Assembly (NCBI GenBank): GCA_902593285.1
Contig: CACJHW010000001.1
Span: 1-64,000, forward strand
Source of the DNA: an uncultured Pelagibacteraceae bacterium
Lineage (GTDB): Bacteria > Pseudomonadota > Alphaproteobacteria > Pelagibacterales > Pelagibacteraceae
Reading direction: 5' to 3'
DNA length: 64,000 nt
The notes under the pieces are model-generated. The model was not told the origin of the DNA. It saw only the letters and a program-made list of their open reading frames with translations, and ran no database searches. Below, piece by piece: positions 28,373-36,328 of this stretch. How positions within the stretch are numbered: position 1 is the stretch's first letter; each line of letters starts with the position of its first letter. Made by a program: the position numbers and the translations under genes.

Positions 28373-29767
28373 ATGAATAAAGAAAAAAAATTAATTCCTG
28401 GATTACCTTCAGGATTTGAAGATCGTTGGGATAAAAAACTTCTTCTCAAAAAAAAGCTTTTAAAAGCTATTGAGAATAATTTTATTAAATTTGGAGCAGA
28501 GGCTCTGGAAACCCCTTCGTTTGAGATAAGTGAAAATATAGGATCTTTTTTGGCAGAAGATGACGCTAATCCTATGTCTGATGTATTTTCATTTGAGGAT
28601 GGAGAAAAGAGTATTACTCTTAGGTATGATCTTTCAAGCCCACTAGCTAGATTTGTTGCTCAAAATAATCAAGAGCTTCCATCAATCTTTAAAAGATATG
28701 CCATTCAAAATGTCTTTAGAAATGAAAAGGCTGGTAACGGAAGGTACAGAGAATTTATGCAAGCAGATTTTGATATCGTGGGAAATGTTAATCCTGCCCA
28801 GGCAAATGCTGAGCTTTGTAATTTAATATCAAGTACTTTGATAGATTGTGGTCTAAAAAAAGATCAATTTACAATTGACATTAGTAACAGAAAAATAGTT
28901 CAAGGATTAATTGATGATTTAAAAATACCAGAAGAAAAGCAAGTAAAAGTAATTAGGGCAATTGATAAATTAGATAAACCAGGTTTTGGTTTAAAAGGTA
29001 TTGAAGATCTACTTAAAAAAGAGAGAAAAGATTTAAGTGGTGCAATCACTAAGGGTGCAGATTTAAACGATGAACAAGCGTCCGAAATACTTAATTTTCT
29101 AAAAATTAAAGATTTGAAAGAATTAAAAGAAACATTAAAAAATCCATTGTCTCAAGAAGGTATAAAGGAATTAGAACAAGTATTTGAAGTATTGGGTTAC
29201 AGTTCAAATTTAAATCAGGTCAAAACAAATTTTACAATTGTTAGGGGATTGGCTTATTATTCAGATTTCATTGTTGAAACAAACTTAAATTTCAAAGTTA
29301 CAAACAACAAAGGCAAAGAGGTCGATATAGGTAGTATTTGTTCTGGAGGAGCCTATGCAAAATTAATCTCGAGATTTAAAGGAGTGGATATTCCAGGCAC
29401 TGGAATTAGTTTTGGAGTTGATCGGTTGTTATTTGCTTTAATGCAATTAGATCAAATAAAAGTAGATAGTCAAAAACCAGTTTTAGTTTGTGTAATGGAT
29501 GAAAAATATCTTAAAAATTACTATGAAATTTTAAATCTATTAAGAAATAATAATATCAATGCTGAAATTTTTTTGGATACAAAAAAAAATTTAGGTAAGC
29601 AACTAACCCTAGCAAATAAACGCGAATTGAATGTTGCAATAATATGTGGTGAAAATGAATTTAATGAAAATACAGTCACTATAAAAAGCCTTAAAGGTGT
29701 TAAGGGTGAAAATAATAAAACATTTCCAAAAGAAAATTTAATCGATGAAGTCAAAAAACTTATCTGA
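28373..29767 (+). CDS. hisS: histidyl-tRNA synthetase, alphaproteobacterial divergent type
   Basis: 464 residues from the ATG at 28373; a longer frame would begin inside the tRNA and is rejected. The N-terminus LPSGFEDRWDKK, the class II motif 2 region NVFRNEKAGNGRYREFMQADFD, and motif 3 GISFGVDRLLFAL are those of the alphaproteobacterial HisRS that charges tRNA-His without G-1. C-terminal anticodon-binding domain follows. The start codon is only 4 nt after the tRNA CCA, leaving no room for a ribosome-binding site outside the tRNA. hisZ overlaps its end by 23 nt. Confidence 0.95.
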   Translation: MNKEKKLIPGLPSGFEDRWDKKLLLKKKLLKAIENNFIKFGAEALETPSFEISENIGSFLAEDDANPMSDVFSFEDGEKSITLRYDLSSPLARFVAQNNQELPSIFKRYAIQNVFRNEKAGNGRYREFMQADFDIVGNVNPAQANAELCNLISSTLIDCGLKKDQFTIDISNRKIVQGLIDDLKIPEEKQVKVIRAIDKLDKPGFGLKGIEDLLKKERKDLSGAITKGADLNDEQASEILNFLKIKDLKELKETLKNPLSQEGIKELEQVFEVLGYSSNLNQVKTNFTIVRGLAYYSDFIVETNLNFKVTNNKGKEVDIGSICSGGAYAKLISRFKGVDIPGTGISFGVDRLLFALMQLDQIKVDSQKPVLVCVMDEKYLKNYYEILNLLRNNNINAEIFLDTKKNLGKQLTLANKRELNVAIICGENEFNENTVTIKSLKGVKGENNKTFPKENLIDEVKKLI

Positions 29768-30797
29768 AAGTATCCTTAGGTCAGTAAAATCTAAGGGTTT
29801 TAAATATATTGATTTACCCTCAGTAATTGAGGCTAATCACATTGTTCAAAGATCAGGAGAAAACTTTAGAAAATTTATCTTCTCTTTTACGGATCAAAAT
29901 GGAAGTGAGTTGTGTCTAAGACCAGATTTAACGATTGCATCTTGTTTAAGATATTTAGAAAATAATTTAAAGGGTAAGGAAAAAATTTTTTATAGCGGTC
30001 AAGCTTATCGAAAATCACAAAATAAAAAAGATTCAATCATTAGAAATCAAATTGGATTTGAAATTTTAGGATCTAAGGATGAGAAAAATGATGATAAAGA
30101 AATTATAAATACATCTCTAAAATCACTTCAAAATATCAAATATTCCTCAGGAATACTCACTATTGGAAATGTTGAAATATTTAATTTATTAATTTCAAAA
30201 TTAGACATTCCAAAGAGATGGAAGCTAAGATTAGCCAGACATTTCTGGAGAGAAGAATATTTTAATGATTTATTAAAAAGATTAGAAACTAATTCAGATG
30301 TTGATCCAACAATTGTCGAAATAGATAAAAAGCGTTACGTGAAAATGCTCAAAGAAGATTTATCAAATATTGTGGCAGGAAGAACAATTAATGAAATATT
30401 AAAAAGGTTTGATCAGAAAATAAAAGATCCTAGAAGAGCTAGTAAAGGAAAGAATGTTTCGAAAATAATTAAAAATTTCTTAAAAATTAAATGTCCCATA
30501 AATAAAGCAGCCATAGAGTTAAACAAATTTTTTAAAAAAAACAGAATAAATTTAGCTGTAGATCAAAAATATTTTCCAATTTCTAATAACAAGGTTTCAA
30601 AATTAAATGTAGTTTTTTCTGCATCCTTTGGAAGGCAGTTAGAATATTACACCGGAATGGTCTTTAAAATTGATATTAAATCTAAAAATTCATTAAAAAA
30701 TATTATTAATGGTGGTCGTTATGATGGTCTAATTTCAGACTTAGGATCAAAAAAACAAACTCCAGCAGTAGGTGCTGCTTTAAATTTAAATTACTAA
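29745..30797 (+). CDS. hisZ: ATP phosphoribosyltransferase regulatory subunit
   Basis: 350 residues, a HisRS catalytic-domain paralogue without an anticodon-binding domain. It has RPDLTIASCLRYL, IFYSGQAYRKSQ, GFEILGS, ASFGRQLEYYTGMVF and GGRYDGLISDLG. HisZ pairs with the short HisG to make an active, histidine-regulated enzyme. The short hisG is directly downstream (stop/start overlap by one base), which supports the call. Confidence 0.9.
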   Translation: MKSKNLSESILRSVKSKGFKYIDLPSVIEANHIVQRSGENFRKFIFSFTDQNGSELCLRPDLTIASCLRYLENNLKGKEKIFYSGQAYRKSQNKKDSIIRNQIGFEILGSKDEKNDDKEIINTSLKSLQNIKYSSGILTIGNVEIFNLLISKLDIPKRWKLRLARHFWREEYFNDLLKRLETNSDVDPTIVEIDKKRYVKMLKEDLSNIVAGRTINEILKRFDQKIKDPRRASKGKNVSKIIKNFLKIKCPINKAAIELNKFFKKNRINLAVDQKYFPISNNKVSKLNVVFSASFGRQLEYYTGMVFKIDIKSKNSLKNIINGGRYDGLISDLGSKKQTPAVGAALNLNY

Positions 30798-31489
30798 TGA
30801 TAAAAAATATTTTAAATATTGGAATCCCAAGCAAAGGCAGACTTAGAAAAGATGTTTTAAATATTTTTAAAAAAAATAAATTAAATCTCATTTCTGAAAG
30901 AGGGGAAAGAGATCTTTTAGGATCTATAAAACAATATAAAAATATTAAGATTTTATATCTTCATGCAAGAGAGATCATAGAAAGACTTGGAGATGGATCT
31001 TTGGATATAGGTTTTTCTGGCTTTGATTTATTGAAAGAGAGTGAAATAAATACTCAAAAGAAAATTAATGTTTTAAAAAGATATGATTTTGGTAAGGCTA
31101 CATTAGTAGTCGCAATTCCTGATCCATGGATAGATGTACAAACAGTTGCAGATTTAGAAGAAATTGCATTTGAATTTAAAGATAAGAAAAAGAAAAGATT
31201 AAGAGTAGCAACAAAATATCCAAACTTAACAAGGGAATTCTTGTTTTCAAAGGGCGTTACCCAATTCAAATTAATTGATAGTTTGGGTGCAACCGAAGCT
31301 TATCCTTTCACAGGCTCTTCGGAGATAATTTCAGATATCACGTCTACTGGGGAAACTTTAAAAGCAAATAATCTGCGTATTTTAAAGGATGGAGAAATAT
31401 TAAGATCAGAGGCCTGCATGATGATTTCTAGGTCATCCAATAATAAAATGGGCTTTGGAAAAATAGTAAAATTACTTTCTAAAAATTAA
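30797..31489 (+). CDS. hisG: ATP phosphoribosyltransferase, short form
   Basis: 230 residues, the short form lacking the C-terminal ACT-like regulatory domain, consistent with a HisZ partner. Segments NIGIPSKGRLRKDVL, DGSLDIGFSGFDLL, RVATKYPNLTREF and SLGATEAYPFTGSSEIISDI are typical. It catalyses the first step of histidine biosynthesis, PRPP plus ATP. Confidence 0.95.
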   Translation: MIKNILNIGIPSKGRLRKDVLNIFKKNKLNLISERGERDLLGSIKQYKNIKILYLHAREIIERLGDGSLDIGFSGFDLLKESEINTQKKINVLKRYDFGKATLVVAIPDPWIDVQTVADLEEIAFEFKDKKKKRLRVATKYPNLTREFLFSKGVTQFKLIDSLGATEAYPFTGSSEIISDITSTGETLKANNLRILKDGEILRSEACMMISRSSNNKMGFGKIVKLLSKN

Positions 31490-31603
31490 GTCTTTCCAAT
31501 AAATAAGAATAATTTTAATGAGGTTTAAATTTCTGGCAATAGCGTATAGTGCTATGATTATTCCAACAGTAAAGATTATTTTTAATATCGGGACTACTTC
31601 CAT
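31472..31603 (-). CDS. small predicted membrane protein, unknown
   Basis: 43-residue ORF on the minus strand between hisG and the DNA methyltransferase. It starts MEVVPILKIIFTVGIIIALY and ends with a basic tail FRK. One transmembrane helix is evident (about residues 5-25). It overlaps the 3' end of hisG by 18 nt. No family recognised. It could be a chance AT-rich frame, though the well-formed amphipathic pattern favours a gene. Confidence 0.35.
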   Translation of the reverse strand: MEVVPILKIIFTVGIIIALYAIARNLNLIKIILIYWKDLIFRK

Positions 31604-31679
31604 AATTTAAATTTAACTCATCTTTTTTAGTTATCAATCTTATTTCTTTGATAAAATAATATATTACTTGATTCTTATT

Positions 31680-32966
31680 ATGCAAAAAAAATTCAAATTC
31701 GTTGATCTTTTTTCTGGTGTAGGTGGTTTTAGAATACCACTTGAAAAACTGGGAGGTAAATGTGTTGCTTACTCAGAGATAGATAAAAATGCTATTGATG
31801 TTTATAAAAATAATTTTAACACAAATAGCGAGGTCTTTCTTGGTGATATTACTAAAATTAAAAAAATTCCTAAAACAGACTTAGTTGTTGGAGGTGTTCC
31901 ATGTCAGGCATGGTCAGTTGCAGGTAAAAAAAAGGGCTTTAATGATCCTAGAGGAAAACTTTGGAAAGATTGTATACAATTAGTTAAAAAAAATAAGCCT
32001 AAAGCTTTTATATTTGAAAATGTAAAAGGTTTGTATGATCCAAGAAATAAAGGCTCATTAGAACTTATAATAAGTGAATTTAGAAAATCTGGATACGATG
32101 TATTTCACAAGGTTTTAAACGCTTATGATTTTGGTTTACCCCAAAATAGAGATCGTTTATTTATTGTAGGTATAAGAGCTGATATAAAATTAGATTTTAA
32201 TTTTCCTATACCCACTGATAATCACAAGCCATTAACTAAAATTATTGATAATCTGGATATTAAATCAATTCATTTAAAAAAAAAAAAATTTATTCCTAAA
32301 AATCTTTTTGGAGAAAAAATTCCTTTTTCAAGAAATCGTTTTCAAAAAGATGATGAATTAAATGATTTTTTTATATTTTGTGACACTAGGGATGGACATA
32401 CAACCATACATTCTTGGGATTTAATTAAAACCTCGCAAATTGAAAAGAAAATTTGTTTAGCTATTTTGAAGAATAGAAGAAAAAAAATTTATGGTGAATG
32501 GGATGGAAATCCACTCAGCTTTAAATCAATTAAAGATATAGTTAAAGAAACAAATATAAGGAATTTAAAAAGTCTTATAAAAAAAAATATTTTGATACAA
32601 GAAGAAGATGGTCGTTATGAATTAATGAATACTAAAAATTCTGCAGGTATAAACGGAATTTATAGAGTTTTTTTACCTCAGTCAGATATATTTGCAACTA
32701 TCACTGCAACAGAAAATAGAGATTTTATTGCAACAAAATCTATAACTGGCAAAAATCCAGAGGAATACAAAAAAAAATTTATCAAGGAGATCTACTCGAA
32801 AAATAATTACAGATTATTGTCAGGAAGAGAGTCTGGTAGACTCCAAGGATTTCCTGATGATTTTAAAATTCATCCAAACGATAAAATAGCTAAAAAGCAG
32901 TTTGGTAATGCTGTTCCTACTAATGTTGTTTACAGTTTAGCTAAAGAGTTACTTAAATATCAATAA
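31680..32966 (+). CDS. DNA (cytosine-5) methyltransferase
   Basis: 428 residues from the ATG at 31680. Ten-motif C5 methylase: motif I DLFSGVGG (9-16), motif IV GGVPCQAWS with catalytic Cys 75, motif VI ENVKGL with Glu 113, motif VIII QNRDRLFIVG, then a long target-recognition region, motif IX SGRESGRLQGFPDDF, motif X FGNAVPTNV. It methylates cytosine in a specific site, presumably protecting against the endonuclease-like gene that converges on it with only one base between. Target not readable from sequence. R-M genes are not part of the streamlined core, so this is probably an acquired unit. Confidence 0.93.
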   Translation: MQKKFKFVDLFSGVGGFRIPLEKLGGKCVAYSEIDKNAIDVYKNNFNTNSEVFLGDITKIKKIPKTDLVVGGVPCQAWSVAGKKKGFNDPRGKLWKDCIQLVKKNKPKAFIFENVKGLYDPRNKGSLELIISEFRKSGYDVFHKVLNAYDFGLPQNRDRLFIVGIRADIKLDFNFPIPTDNHKPLTKIIDNLDIKSIHLKKKKFIPKNLFGEKIPFSRNRFQKDDELNDFFIFCDTRDGHTTIHSWDLIKTSQIEKKICLAILKNRRKKIYGEWDGNPLSFKSIKDIVKETNIRNLKSLIKKNILIQEEDGRYELMNTKNSAGINGIYRVFLPQSDIFATITATENRDFIATKSITGKNPEEYKKKFIKEIYSKNNYRLLSGRESGRLQGFPDDFKIHPNDKIAKKQFGNAVPTNVVYSLAKELLKYQ

Positions 32967-32967
32967 A

Positions 32968-33768
32968 TTAATCAGTAAAAGTATTCATTTTATTTTCTAA
33001 TTTAGTTCTAATTTTCTTTCCAACATTTTCAAAAATATTAACAAGTTGGTCATATATTGGGAAGCCTGCTACTGTATCCCAAAAATCATTTTGTATCTTA
33101 ATATCATTTTTGAAATCACACGTAACGTCTCCACTGAATCTTTTATATGGTTTTGGATAACTAGGATTATAGGGCATACAAAGTATTGCATTTACACTTT
33201 TTGCTTCATAATTTGCATATCCTATAGCTGTCCATCTCATTAGTTTTAATTTCATCGCTCCAAATTCTTTAATATTTGGTTTTGGCGAAGTTATATCTAT
33301 AAAGTATATATTTTTTTCTTTATCTTGAATAAAAATATCTACTCTTTTATCTTCATCTTTGATTCCAGTTGGCCCAGGTTTAGAAAAATTTTTAATTAAT
33401 TTATTAAGTTCCAAAGTATTACACTCAATTTCTTTTCTTTTAATTTTCTTTAGGAGATTATTAATCTCTACGTCTGTATCGTTCGAAATTGAGTGTGGAA
33501 TATCGTACTGTCTTTGAACTTTCATACCCGCAGCCTCTCCTAGGCTTTCAGTAAATTGTTCCCATAAACTCATGCCAAATGTTGTAGACACAGAGTGAAC
33601 AAATGAAAAAATTCCCCTATATCTTTCTCCAACTATAGCTTTTTGAAATGGCATATAGCTTGTTTCTGGCTTGTATTTTAGAAGCTTTTTTTCCATTACT
33701 TTTTGAAGGTACTCCTCAACTTTTTTAAGTATCTTTTTTTGCTTACTAGTTAATTTTTTTTTATTCAT
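32968..33768 (-). CDS. putative type II restriction endonuclease (TdeIII-like)
   Basis: 266 residues, convergent with the methyltransferase (1-nt gap). A PD-(D/E)XK-like core is suggested by KRVDIFI (Asp 144) followed by YFIDITSPKPN (Asp 158). This resembles the TdeIII family of endonucleases as I remember it. The usual Lys two residues after the second acid is Thr160; the nearest Lys is 163. The N-terminus is helical and basic. Partnering with the methylase is inferred from position. Family assignment is moderate and activity uncertain. Confidence 0.6.
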   Translation of the reverse strand: MNKKKLTSKQKKILKKVEEYLQKVMEKKLLKYKPETSYMPFQKAIVGERYRGIFSFVHSVSTTFGMSLWEQFTESLGEAAGMKVQRQYDIPHSISNDTDVEINNLLKKIKRKEIECNTLELNKLIKNFSKPGPTGIKDEDKRVDIFIQDKEKNIYFIDITSPKPNIKEFGAMKLKLMRWTAIGYANYEAKSVNAILCMPYNPSYPKPYKRFSGDVTCDFKNDIKIQNDFWDTVAGFPIYDQLVNIFENVGKKIRTKLENKMNTFTD

Positions 33769-33838
33769 TTTTGTTATTCAAAATTTTATTATGTCTAGGA
33801 AATAGATAAACTTTAAACAGATACATCAGAAACTTTTT

Positions 33839-35068
33839 TTAGGATTTATTTTCTTTTCCAATGGTTATAATTTTTTCCTCTTCCTCTGGATCAGTTACAT
33901 TGATAATTGTTGACTGTTCTGGCGGTAATTCAGGTATTTGTTTGCCTGCTATGACCCCATGTTCATTTTCAAGTTTTTTTATTTGTTTTTCTAACCCTTG
34001 AGAACCCCAAGATTTTGTGACTATATTCTGTAATTTATTTCCGTGTGTTCTGTAAGACTCTAAGGCTCCTTTTATTGCTGTTTTTACATCTGAATATTTA
34101 TCAAAAATTTTACTAGCAGATAATATAATCTTGCTGATATTTTCTATCTGCTTTTTTTCACTTTTTATTTGTTCAAAAACTGCAATTAAATTATTTAGAT
34201 TATTTGGAGATGAAAATATAAAACCTTTTTTGAATGCATCATTTTGTAAAGTAATATCTCCTTTAAGTGTAATTGTGTAAAGTTCGTCTGCAGGAAAAAA
34301 AACAATCACATGATTTAATGAATTTATCCCATACAACTTATTGTAATTTTTTTTATCCAGTCCTTTTGGACCAAAAAGGTGTTTTCTGACAGAATCAATA
34401 TGATCCTTTAAATATTTATCTGCTAACTTTTTATCCTCTTCGGTATTTGATTTTACTGCTTCCACATATTTTGTCCAATCTGCTAAAGAAACTTTTGCAT
34501 CTATAATGTAATTCCTTTCAGGAAATTTCAAAAGAATATCTGGTATTACGTTTTTATCTTCATCATTATCAATATTATATGTTGTTTGTCTTTTTTGTGC
34601 AAAAAAGTCTCTACCTTTTACAAGATTTGCATCTACTAAAAGATTTTCTAATATTTGTTGATTAAAATTTCCTTGATATGTCACATTAGTTGTAAGTTTC
34701 TCAAACCAATTTTTTATTCTTGTACCAAATGCATCATGTTTATTTATAGCTTGTTCAGAAATCGATTTATATTCTCCAACTCCTTTAGTAATTTCATCAA
34801 CTTTTGTATAAAGAGCTTTTACTTCATCTTTTTTATCTTCAAGTTGATTAATTAATTCTTGTTTGGCATCCTCAGCTGCTTTAAGTTCTGCATCTCTTGT
34901 AGCTAAATCTATTTGTGTGTTTTTTAGTTCTTCATCTTTAGCTTTAAGCTCTTCATCTTTTAACGTTATTTCATTATTAATCTCATTATTATTCTTTGGC
35001 TTAAGTATAAAAAACCAAACTAGACCAAATGCCAAAAACCCTACGATTGTTCCTAATATTGCATCCAT
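33839..35068 (-). CDS. rmuC: DNA recombination protein RmuC
   Basis: 409 residues. N-terminal membrane anchor (about 5-22), long coiled coil rich in KDEELKAKDEEL-type repeats (about 30-100), then the RmuC nuclease-like domain with VIPDILLKFPERNYIIDAKVSLADW (PD-(D/E)XK core D..DAK), HVIVFFPADELY and RTHGNKLQNI. RmuC limits inversions at short inverted repeats and has been linked to DNA defence. It sits downstream of two small paralogous genes transcribed the same way. Confidence 0.92.
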   Translation of the reverse strand: MDAILGTIVGFLAFGLVWFFILKPKNNNEINNEITLKDEELKAKDEELKNTQIDLATRDAELKAAEDAKQELINQLEDKKDEVKALYTKVDEITKGVGEYKSISEQAINKHDAFGTRIKNWFEKLTTNVTYQGNFNQQILENLLVDANLVKGRDFFAQKRQTTYNIDNDEDKNVIPDILLKFPERNYIIDAKVSLADWTKYVEAVKSNTEEDKKLADKYLKDHIDSVRKHLFGPKGLDKKNYNKLYGINSLNHVIVFFPADELYTITLKGDITLQNDAFKKGFIFSSPNNLNNLIAVFEQIKSEKKQIENISKIILSASKIFDKYSDVKTAIKGALESYRTHGNKLQNIVTKSWGSQGLEKQIKKLENEHGVIAGKQIPELPPEQSTIINVTDPEEEEKIITIGKENKS

Positions 35069-35077
35069 AAAAAACTC

Positions 35078-35353
35078 TTAATTAAACCTTTTATCATTAG
35101 AATTATCAATAAACGACTTAAAATCGTTATTTCTCACTATATCAACTATTTCTTGTGGAATTTCCTCCTCATCAAGAACCAATTCCACATAAGTTGTATA
35201 AACTAATGCTAGAGCTATAGCATGAGCAACTTTAGCTGATAATTTAGGATTCGACATTTTAATACAGTGTGTGACCGCTTTTGGATCAATTTTTCTGAAA
35301 AAACGATCTGAATATTGAATTTTATGTTTTGGGAATTTAACTATTTTTGTCAT
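35078..35353 (-). CDS. small conserved-looking protein, paralogue of the upstream gene
   Basis: 91 residues, no recognised domain. The middle KVAHAIALALVYTTYVELVLDEEEI aligns with RVAKAITLATVYALHADLVIEECK of the gene immediately upstream, and both begin MTK followed by a basic segment. The conserved core looks like a single amphipathic or partly buried helix followed by an acidic tail. It is separated by 3 nt from its paralogue and 9 nt from rmuC, so all three are probably one transcript. Function unknown. Confidence 0.65.
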   Translation of the reverse strand: MTKIVKFPKHKIQYSDRFFRKIDPKAVTHCIKMSNPKLSAKVAHAIALALVYTTYVELVLDEEEIPQEIVDIVRNNDFKSFIDNSNDKRFN

Positions 35354-35356
35354 AAT

Positions 35357-35626
35357 TTATTGGTTTTCTTCATACAAAACATCATGATCTATAATATCTT
35401 CGAAGTGTTCTTCTTTTTTACACTCTTCTATTACAAGATCGGCATGTAATGCGTATACAGTTGCTAGAGTTATTGCTTTTGCAACTCTTAATGGCATGTC
35501 AGGGCTTTCCTTAATTAGCTTCTCAGTCATGCCATTAAAATTGATTGATGATAGGAAATATTCAGAAAAGTAGGATTTTTTCTTCTCTTTTCTAAAGAAA
35601 GGTAAAAGTTTTATTTCCTTTGTCAT
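35357..35626 (-). CDS. small protein, paralogue of the downstream gene
   Basis: 89 residues from the ATG at 35626; an alternative upstream start at 35680 adds 18 Lys-rich residues. N-terminus is basic (FFRKEKKK), middle is RVAKAITLATVYALHADLVIE, and C-terminus is acidic. It shares its central helix with the gene at 35078-35353, so the pair comes from a tandem duplication. First gene of the run leading into rmuC. No function recognised. Confidence 0.65.
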   Translation of the reverse strand: MTKEIKLLPFFRKEKKKSYFSEYFLSSINFNGMTEKLIKESPDMPLRVAKAITLATVYALHADLVIEECKKEEHFEDIIDHDVLYEENQ

Positions 35627-35674
35627 GGAAATTAACTTAATAACAAAATTTTTTTTTTCTAATTTTTTTTGATA

Positions 35675-35710
35675 CGTCAAAATGTTGACGAATAAATATT
35701 TAATTCGTCA
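35675..35710. promoter_or_regulatory. overlapping inverted repeats (mutually exclusive hairpins)
   Basis: CGTCAA-AATG-TTGACG (35675-35690) and TGACGAAT...ATTCGTCA (35686-35693 / 35703-35710) share the central TGACG, so only one hairpin can form at a time. No U-run follows in either direction, so this is not a plain terminator. It lies between the unknown gene at 35716 and the paralogue pair. Confidence 0.4.
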
Positions 35711-35715
35711 GACCT

Positions 35716-36276
35716 TTAACGAAGAGCTTTTAATAATTCTTCACCCCAAACACCATTAAAAATGTCAATTCTTTTACCGTTATTTTCTTTTCCATAAATA
35801 GCTTCTTGCATTTTAGAAAATAAATATGGATCCCAGTATTTATCCTGTCTTTTATCAGCAATTAATTTTTCGAGATTTTTTATCTCTAATCTCGAATCAA
35901 ATTTTTTATTTTTATTGAAGAATTTATATCTAATTTGGTATCTATCTGACTCTACTAGTTTTTTAATCGCATCAACTCTTTTTGGCAAATATTTTTTGAT
36001 ATTCTTGCAATATTCAAGCATATGAGCTTTGCCCATAAGCTTACTCTTATATGCAAGTTTATCGACTTTATCCAATATTTTATCATTAATTAAAGATGCC
36101 CCTCGGTATTCAATGTACAAATTAAACTTAACCATTTTCCAAATTGTTTTACTGCTTGTATTAAATTTTATTTTTTGTATTAAATTCCAAGTTTCTTGAG
36201 GACTTACCTCCCATAATTTCAATTTTTCAACCAGCTGTTCGTATGTATCAATATTTTCAATATTTATTTTTTTCAT
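35716..36276 (-). CDS. hypothetical protein
   Basis: 186 residues from the ATG at 36276. The sequence is largely helical and basic, with YLPKRVDAIKKLVESDRYQIRYKFFNKNKKF and a C-terminal GVWGEELLKALR. I recognise no family. It is divergent from the MGME1-like nuclease gene with 52 nt between starts, and upstream of the paralogue pair and rmuC. The longer frame to 36330 would overlap the divergent start and is rejected. Confidence 0.6.
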   Translation of the reverse strand: MKKINIENIDTYEQLVEKLKLWEVSPQETWNLIQKIKFNTSSKTIWKMVKFNLYIEYRGASLINDKILDKVDKLAYKSKLMGKAHMLEYCKNIKKYLPKRVDAIKKLVESDRYQIRYKFFNKNKKFDSRLEIKNLEKLIADKRQDKYWDPYLFSKMQEAIYGKENNGKRIDIFNGVWGEELLKALR

Positions 36277-36328
36277 AATAAGTAGATAATTATTAAACTT
36301 AATAGTACAAGATACCGCTTGATTCATC

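Noticed and set aside
31680-33768. Avoidance of GGNCC sites as evidence for a GGNCC-specific R-M system
   Set aside because: Sites such as GGTCC and GGGCC are easily seen in the window (for example near 1935 and 59420), so avoidance is not evident and the specificity remains unknown.
35686-35710. Palindrome as rho-independent terminator
   Set aside because: No U-tract follows on either strand; A/T composition alone is not enough.
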